DNA of 64,000 bases, from assembly GCF_011801145.1 (NCBI RefSeq), contig NZ_CP046172.1, forward strand, positions 7,192,001-7,256,000, given 5' to 3'. Below, one piece after another: positions 59,971 to 64,000 of this stretch. A model generated the notes under the pieces. It saw only the letters and a program-made list of their open reading frames with translations. It was not told where the DNA came from and did no database searches. Both the position numbers and the translations under genes were made by a program. Within the stretch, counting starts at the first letter, position 1. Each line of letters opens with the position of its first letter. Origin of the DNA: Nocardia arthritidis. GTDB taxonomy: Bacteria > Actinomycetota > Actinomycetes > Mycobacteriales > Mycobacteriaceae.

Positions 59971-60426
59971 ATGGAAGATCAGGACGCGGTCGCCGCGGCG
60001 GTCGAGCGGGCGATGGTGCGAATCCGGCGGCGTCAGACCCGGGGCGCACTCGCCGCGCGCTCCCCCGTTCCGGTAGCCGTATTCGGTGTGCTCGACGCGG
60101 TGGCAGCGGCCGAGGAGGCCACCGTCGGAACGCTCGCACCGGCACTGGGCGTGGATCAGCCGCGCGCGAGCCGCCTTGTCGCCCAGGCCGTTTCGGAAAA
60201 CCTGCTGGAGCGGGTCGCGGACCGGCACGACGGCAGGCGGGCCGTGCTGCGACTCACCGCCGATGGACGCGCGCTGGTGGACGCGGCCCGCGCCGGCCGC
60301 CGCCGCGCGATGGCCGCGGCGATGTCGGACTGGACCGACCGCGAGCGTGCCGAATTCGCAAGGCTCCTGGTGCGTTTCGTAGACGCGATGGATGCGCCCG
60401 ATGCTCAGCCGAAGACGATCACCTGA
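59971..60426 (+). CDS. MarR-family transcriptional regulator
   Basis: This 151-residue protein has the classic MarR winged helix. VFGVLDAVAAAEEATVGTLAPALGVDQPRASRLVAQAVSENLLERV is the helix-turn-helix, and ADRHDGRRAVLRLTADGRAL is the wing with its DxR signature. An ATG at 59959 is also in frame, but GTGGAG just before 59971 favours the latter. Its 3' end overlaps the convergent alcohol dehydrogenase by 22 nt. The target is likely its own promoter and the divergent MarR-like gene. Confidence 0.9.
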   Translation: MEDQDAVAAAVERAMVRIRRRQTRGALAARSPVPVAVFGVLDAVAAAEEATVGTLAPALGVDQPRASRLVAQAVSENLLERVADRHDGRRAVLRLTADGRALVDAARAGRRRAMAAAMSDWTDRERAEFARLLVRFVDAMDAPDAQPKTIT

Positions 60427-61511
60427 CGCAGCGCGTGCCCGGCCGCGAGTTCGTCCATGGCGCGGTTGATTTCGTCGAGGCCGATATGCGCCGAGACCAG
60501 TCGCTCCACCGGCAGCCTGCCCTCCCGCCACATCCGGACGTACTCCGGAATGTCCCGGGACGGAACGGCCGAACCCAGGTAGCTGCCGACGATCGAACGT
60601 CCCTGCGCCACCAGGGCCAGCGGCGAAATGCTGGCCCGCGCGTCGGGTGCGGGCAGCCCGACGGTGACCGTCGTGCCGCCGGGAGCCGTTGCGGCGACCG
60701 CGGTTTCGAACGCACGGACGTTGCCCGCCGCCTCGACCACCACCTCGGCCTGTACGCCCAGCTCCGCCACCTCGGCCGGGGTGTGCGCGGCGCTCGCGCC
60801 GAGTTCCTTTGCCAGCGCCAGCTTTTCCGGCACGGTGTCAACCGCGATCACCTCCTTGGCGCGCAGCGACAGCGCCACCAGCACCGCCGCCATCCCCACG
60901 CCGCCGAGCCCGACCACCATGATCCGGTCCGCAGGCCCCGGTTTCGCCGAATTCAGCAGTGCCCCACCGCCGGTCAGCACCGCACAGCCGAGGACGGCGG
61001 CCACCTGGGGCGGCACGTCGGCGGCCACCGGCACTACCGAGCGCCGATCGACGACCGCATGCGTCGCGAACGCCGAAACACCCAGGTGGTGTTGGATTTC
61101 CGCGCCGTCCCGCCGCAATCGCCGTCCGCCGCCGAGCAGTTCACCCGCATTGTTCGCGATACTGCCCGGCCCGCACGGGGTCCGGCCGTCGCTGGCACAG
61201 CCCGCGCATTCCCCGCAGCGCGGCAGGAAGGTCATCACCACGCGCTGACCGACCGTGAGATCGGACGGGCCCGGTCCGATCTGCTCGACGATGCCCGCCG
61301 CCTCATGCCCGAGCAGCATCGGCACCGGGCGCACCCGATTGCCGTCCACCACAGACAGATCCGAATGGCACAGCCCGGCCGCCTCGATCCGGACCAGCAG
61401 CTCACCGGGGCCCGGCGCGGCCAGGTCCACATCGCACACGGTGATCGGCGCCGATTCGGCGAACGGCGCGGGCGCCGCGATCCGCTCCAGGACCGCACCA
61501 CGAATCCTCAT
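60405..61511 (-). CDS. Zinc-dependent medium-chain alcohol dehydrogenase
   Basis: This 368-residue NAD-dependent alcohol dehydrogenase is of the class III / nicotinoprotein-like branch. The catalytic zinc site is GLCHSD with GHEAAG. The structural zinc loop is CGECAGCASDGRTPC. The nucleotide fold has [12 protein letters not shown] followed by an acidic residue (AVDT) that favours NAD over NADP. Length is normal and all metal ligands are present. The substrate is unknown. The gene converges on the MarR gene with a 22-nt overlap. Confidence 0.93.
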   Translation of the reverse strand: MRIRGAVLERIAAPAPFAESAPITVCDVDLAAPGPGELLVRIEAAGLCHSDLSVVDGNRVRPVPMLLGHEAAGIVEQIGPGPSDLTVGQRVVMTFLPRCGECAGCASDGRTPCGPGSIANNAGELLGGGRRLRRDGAEIQHHLGVSAFATHAVVDRRSVVPVAADVPPQVAAVLGCAVLTGGGALLNSAKPGPADRIMVVGLGGVGMAAVLVALSLRAKEVIAVDTVPEKLALAKELGASAAHTPAEVAELGVQAEVVVEAAGNVRAFETAVAATAPGGTTVTVGLPAPDARASISPLALVAQGRSIVGSYLGSAVPSRDIPEYVRMWREGRLPVERLVSAHIGLDEINRAMDELAAGHALRQVIVFG

Positions 61512-61677
61512 GCCCCGACGCTACCGCGCCGGGCGGCTCGGCACCGGCCCAACTCCCCCGGATCGACTTGTCCGATTCCGCCATCGCCGACTAGGCTCGA
61601 ATGACGTGGCGGTGCTCCCGTTGGCCGACTTGTACCGGTCCGGGGTCGGGGCCGTCACGATTCGAGGAGATATTTCC

Positions 61678-62073
61678 CTGTCTGTACAGTTCAATCACAC
61701 CATTGTCGGATGCAGTGACAACCGGGTGACCGCCGAATTCTGGGCGGATATGCTTGGTTTGACGATCGGTAAGCCATGGGGGCCGTTCATTCCGATCCCC
61801 ACGGCCAATGGCGTCACCTTCGATTTCGCGAATGTGCCGCCGCACATCACCGAAATCCAGCCCCAGCACTACGCATTCCTGATCTCGGAGGCCGAATTCG
61901 ATGCGGCCTACGCCAAGATCCAGCGCTATCAGCTGGATCATTGGGCCGATCCCCGGCAGCAGGGCGTGAACCAGATCAATCACAACGACGGCGGCCGCGG
62001 CGTCTACTTTCTCGACCCCAACGGCCACTTCATGGAATTGATCACGGTGCCGTACGGCGGCTGGCCCGAATAA
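61678..62073 (+). CDS. VOC-family (glyoxalase/dioxygenase fold) protein with CTG start
   Basis: This 131-residue vicinal-oxygen-chelate fold protein has a metal His in NHTIVGC near the N-terminus, QPQHYAFLISE in the middle and HNDGGRGVYFLDPNGHFMELIT at the end (His and Glu ligands). Function within the superfamily is open (isomerase, dioxygenase or binding protein). The start is unusual: GAGGAG at 61664-61669 lies 8 nt before CTG (61678), and the next residues SVQFNHT are the usual second residue onward of family members that begin with Met-Ser-Val. No in-frame ATG exists near. A GTG further upstream is possible but adds about 24 unlikely residues. Confidence 0.82.
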   Translation: MSVQFNHTIVGCSDNRVTAEFWADMLGLTIGKPWGPFIPIPTANGVTFDFANVPPHITEIQPQHYAFLISEAEFDAAYAKIQRYQLDHWADPRQQGVNQINHNDGGRGVYFLDPNGHFMELITVPYGGWPE

Positions 62074-62080
62074 TGACAAT

Positions 62081-62106
62081 GGGGCGGCGCGACATAGCGC
62101 CGCCCC
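62081..62106. terminator. 10-bp perfect hairpin between convergent genes
   Basis: GGGGCGGCGC (62081-62090), loop GACATA, then its exact complement to 62106. It sits between the VOC gene (plus, ends 62073) and the pentapeptide-repeat gene (minus, ends 62110). Confidence 0.82.
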
Positions 62107-62109
62107 TGC

Positions 62110-63519
62110 TCAGCGTCTCAGTTCGGTCGGGGTCGGCGGCCATGGATTGGGTTTGACCGCGGTGGGTTTGCGAATCGGATTGTCATCCCAGTCGAAATGG
62201 GTGCCGACCCAGGCCTTCGGCCGGTCGAAGCGGATCTCCCCGGCGGCGAATCTGGTGTGCTCGAAGGAGATCTCCCCGAAGAAGTCCGCCTCGGTGAAGT
62301 CCACCGAGCGGCCGCCGAGCACCGTTCTGGCGAAGGTCAGGCTGCCGTGGAATTCGGCCTTGCGAAAGTCCGTCTCCCTGGATCCCTTGCCGCGCAGCCG
62401 GTTCGGTGCGCCGAACCGGGCCTCGTCGAAGGTGATCATGCCCGCGTAGAACTGGGCGCCCGCGAAAACGACCTGGCCGCCGTTGAATTCGGCACTGTGG
62501 AAGGTGACGTGCTCACCGTCCAGGGTGGCCCGCTCGAAACAGGTGCGATCGGCCCGGAACTTGGCTTCCAGGAAGGCGGTTCGCGGGCCGGCGAATCGGG
62601 CGCCGAGGAAGGAGGTGCGCGGACCACGGAAGACGCACTTCTCGAAGGAGGCCGAGCTCTCGAACACGGCCTCGTCGAAGGTCGTTCCGAGCGCCTGGAT
62701 TTCGACCTTCTCGGCGCGAGCGCTGCCGAACAGCGCATTGTCGAAGGTCACCGCGCCGTCCCGGAACACCGCGCCGCGGAATGTGGTGTGCGACCCCTCG
62801 AACGTCGTGTATTCGAAGGAGGTGGGCCCGAGGAACCGGCAACCGGTGAAGTGGGTGTGCCGCCCGGCGAACACCGCGGACTGGAATTCGGCCTTCTCCA
62901 GCACCGCTCCGGTGAAGTCGAAGTCGCAGTGCGACCACGAAATATCCGCGGATCGCCGCAGATGGGCGGCGATCACGCGGACTATGGTCCGGCGCACCTC
63001 ATGGTCGTTCTGCCGGTATTGATAGACCCGCTCGACCGAACCATCCTCATCCGGGCGCGATTCCTTGCGCGACACCAGATGATTCGCCCCGTCGTCGGGC
63101 TCGTAGGGCAGCCGCAGATAGCCGCACAGCACGTCGATGCACTGCTGACGACGGCCGGGTGCGGAGAATTCGTCGGCGACCCCGGCCATCGCGAACACCC
63201 CGGCGACACGCACCGCGACATCGGTATCGCCGAGTTGTTTGGCCGCGGCGCCGAACAACTCGGCGAAACGTCCACGTTCCAAATCGCGTTGGCGGCGGTA
63301 CGCGACCACCAGGGCGACCGCGCCGCCGACACCGGCCGCCACCGATAGCGCGATCTTCGTCAGGTCGACCTGATTCGGCGTCTCGGCCTTCGCGCCGAAT
63401 GCCCACCACAACAACCACCAGGTGAGTGCGGCGATGCCGAGCCCGCCGACCACCACGGTGACCACCGCGAGCAGGAGTGCCGCGCGGTGCAAGCGATCGC
63501 CCAACCTCCCCCATGTCAT
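62110..63519 (-). CDS. Pentapeptide-repeat membrane protein
   Basis: This 469-residue protein has two N-terminal membrane helices (about 11-40 and 55-75). A soluble region follows, with a conserved segment around QQCIDVLCGYLRLPYEP (about 125-145). A long right-handed beta-helix of pentapeptide-type repeats comes last (about 200-430: repeated F..A.F.G..T.F units such as FRGAVFRDGAVTF). Related actinomycete proteins are membrane-bound and of unknown role; some free pentapeptide proteins mimic DNA and protect gyrase, but membrane forms are not shown to. The frame opens at a GTG (63579), while the ATG at 63519 is a better start. Confidence 0.85.
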   Translation of the reverse strand: MTWGRLGDRLHRAALLLAVVTVVVGGLGIAALTWWLLWWAFGAKAETPNQVDLTKIALSVAAGVGGAVALVVAYRRQRDLERGRFAELFGAAAKQLGDTDVAVRVAGVFAMAGVADEFSAPGRRQQCIDVLCGYLRLPYEPDDGANHLVSRKESRPDEDGSVERVYQYRQNDHEVRRTIVRVIAAHLRRSADISWSHCDFDFTGAVLEKAEFQSAVFAGRHTHFTGCRFLGPTSFEYTTFEGSHTTFRGAVFRDGAVTFDNALFGSARAEKVEIQALGTTFDEAVFESSASFEKCVFRGPRTSFLGARFAGPRTAFLEAKFRADRTCFERATLDGEHVTFHSAEFNGGQVVFAGAQFYAGMITFDEARFGAPNRLRGKGSRETDFRKAEFHGSLTFARTVLGGRSVDFTEADFFGEISFEHTRFAAGEIRFDRPKAWVGTHFDWDDNPIRKPTAVKPNPWPPTPTELRR

Positions 63520-63603
63520 GAGCGCATAGTAGCCGGATTGTCGCTCGCGGCGGACAAGATCGACGGACCTCGATATCACAAACCAACCGGATGGTCCTTT
63601 ATG

Positions 63604-64000
63604 TCACATTTGTTGTGCCGCTTGAGATTTGGAACCTTGTCCAGTTGAACCGAGGTCCAACACCATCTCGACCTGAACCATCGCCGCGTCCCGCTCCATC
63701 GCCTCGCGCCGCCCGGTGCGCCGGAAGCCGTTGCGCAGGTACACCCGCTCGGCGGGTTCGTTGCCGTCGAGCACCCACAGCATCACCTGTCCGTACCCAC
63801 CGTCACGCGCCCAGTCGAGCACCGCGCGCACCAACTCGTCGGCGGTGCCCTTGCCCCGCGCCACCGGATCCACCCACATCGAAACCAATTCCGGCAGTTC
63901 GCCGTCCAGTTTGCCGCCGGCGAGGCCGACCGGAACGTCGTCCAGCCACGCCCCGAACAGCACCGACTCGGTGAGCTTGGCCTGCCACTGTAATTCGGTG
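63604..64000 (-). CDS. GNAT-family N-acetyltransferase, 5' part beyond window
   Basis: About 132 residues of the C-terminal part are visible and the frame is open at the right edge. The acetyl-CoA binding motif A is present (VDPVARGKGTADELVRAVLDWA, the R/Q-x-x-G-x-A/G loop). LWVLDGNEPAERVYLRNGFRRTG is motif B with the N..A...Y...GF pattern. The substrate is not predictable. The ATG/GTG-like codon at 63963 is internal: upstream codons (TELQWQAKLTES) read as GNAT protein sequence. Confidence 0.85.
   Translation of the reverse strand, partial: TELQWQAKLTESVLFGAWLDDVPVGLAGGKLDGELPELVSMWVDPVARGKGTADELVRAVLDWARDGGYGQVMLWVLDGNEPAERVYLRNGFRRTGRREAMERDAAMVQVEMVLDLGSTGQGSKSQAAQQM

Overview
The window reads as chromosomal DNA of a high-GC actinomycete, most likely Nocardia or a close relative. 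Supporting this are the dapA - RNase J - ftsK core block known from mycobacteria and nocardiae, a DUF4189 secreted protein, an Mtb12-like lipoprotein, a mycothiol-type (TIGR03085-like) protein, and frequent GTG/TTG starts. This placement is inferred from gene content, not from a marker gene.

Region 1 (about 1-31.4 kb, extending past the left edge) is a biosynthetic gene cluster. A minus-strand operon (14613 down past 1) carries a glycosyltransferase, an acyl-AMP/CoA ligase and two modular type I polyketide synthases. The first PKS is ACP-KS-AT-DH-ER-KR-ACP; the second is KS-AT-DH-ER-KR and is cut by the window. Both modules are fully reducing, so together they should add saturated carbons to a starter probably supplied through the ligase. 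A second minus operon (20002-15491) encodes a PIG-L deacetylase, a nucleotide-sugar 6-dehydrogenase, a second glycosyltransferase and a sensor kinase. A divergent gene encodes a polysaccharide pyruvyl transferase-like protein. This set suggests a glycosylated lipid or polyketide bearing an amino/uronic sugar, perhaps pyruvylated. A third unit (26052-21653) pairs an unusual ligase-aldehyde dehydrogenase fusion with a ThDP enzyme whose usual catalytic Glu is Gln. Three regulators (NarL-type response regulator, large LAL-type LuxR, ParB/StrR-like) close the cluster. A near-identical motif, ACCCC-TAACG-MCCCC, lies in three of its promoter regions.

Region 2 (about 31.8-41.7 kb) is accessory. It holds a Tat-exported-looking deaminase, secreted proteins, an orphan sensor kinase, two secreted lipases, a small Tat-signal protein, a lipoprotein, a Gfo/Idh/MocA oxidoreductase and a TetR regulator. 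Five GGTA-N8-TACC palindromes lie in front of the lipases, the small Tat gene, the oxidoreductase and tetR, suggesting one TetR regulon.

Region 3 (about 41.7-64 kb) is mostly housekeeping: ftsK, DUF4189, Mtb12-like lipoprotein, RNase J, dapA, a YcaQ-like protein, a three-gene two-component locus, a NADAR protein, and dapB with an apparent single-base frameshift. Further on are a VapBC-type toxin-antitoxin pair, a divergent MarR pair with its own inverted repeat, a zinc alcohol dehydrogenase, a VOC protein with an apparent CTG start, a pentapeptide-repeat membrane protein, and a GNAT acetyltransferase cut by the right edge. Perfect hairpins separate several convergent gene pairs. I saw no rRNA, no convincing tRNA, no CRISPR array and no transposase.
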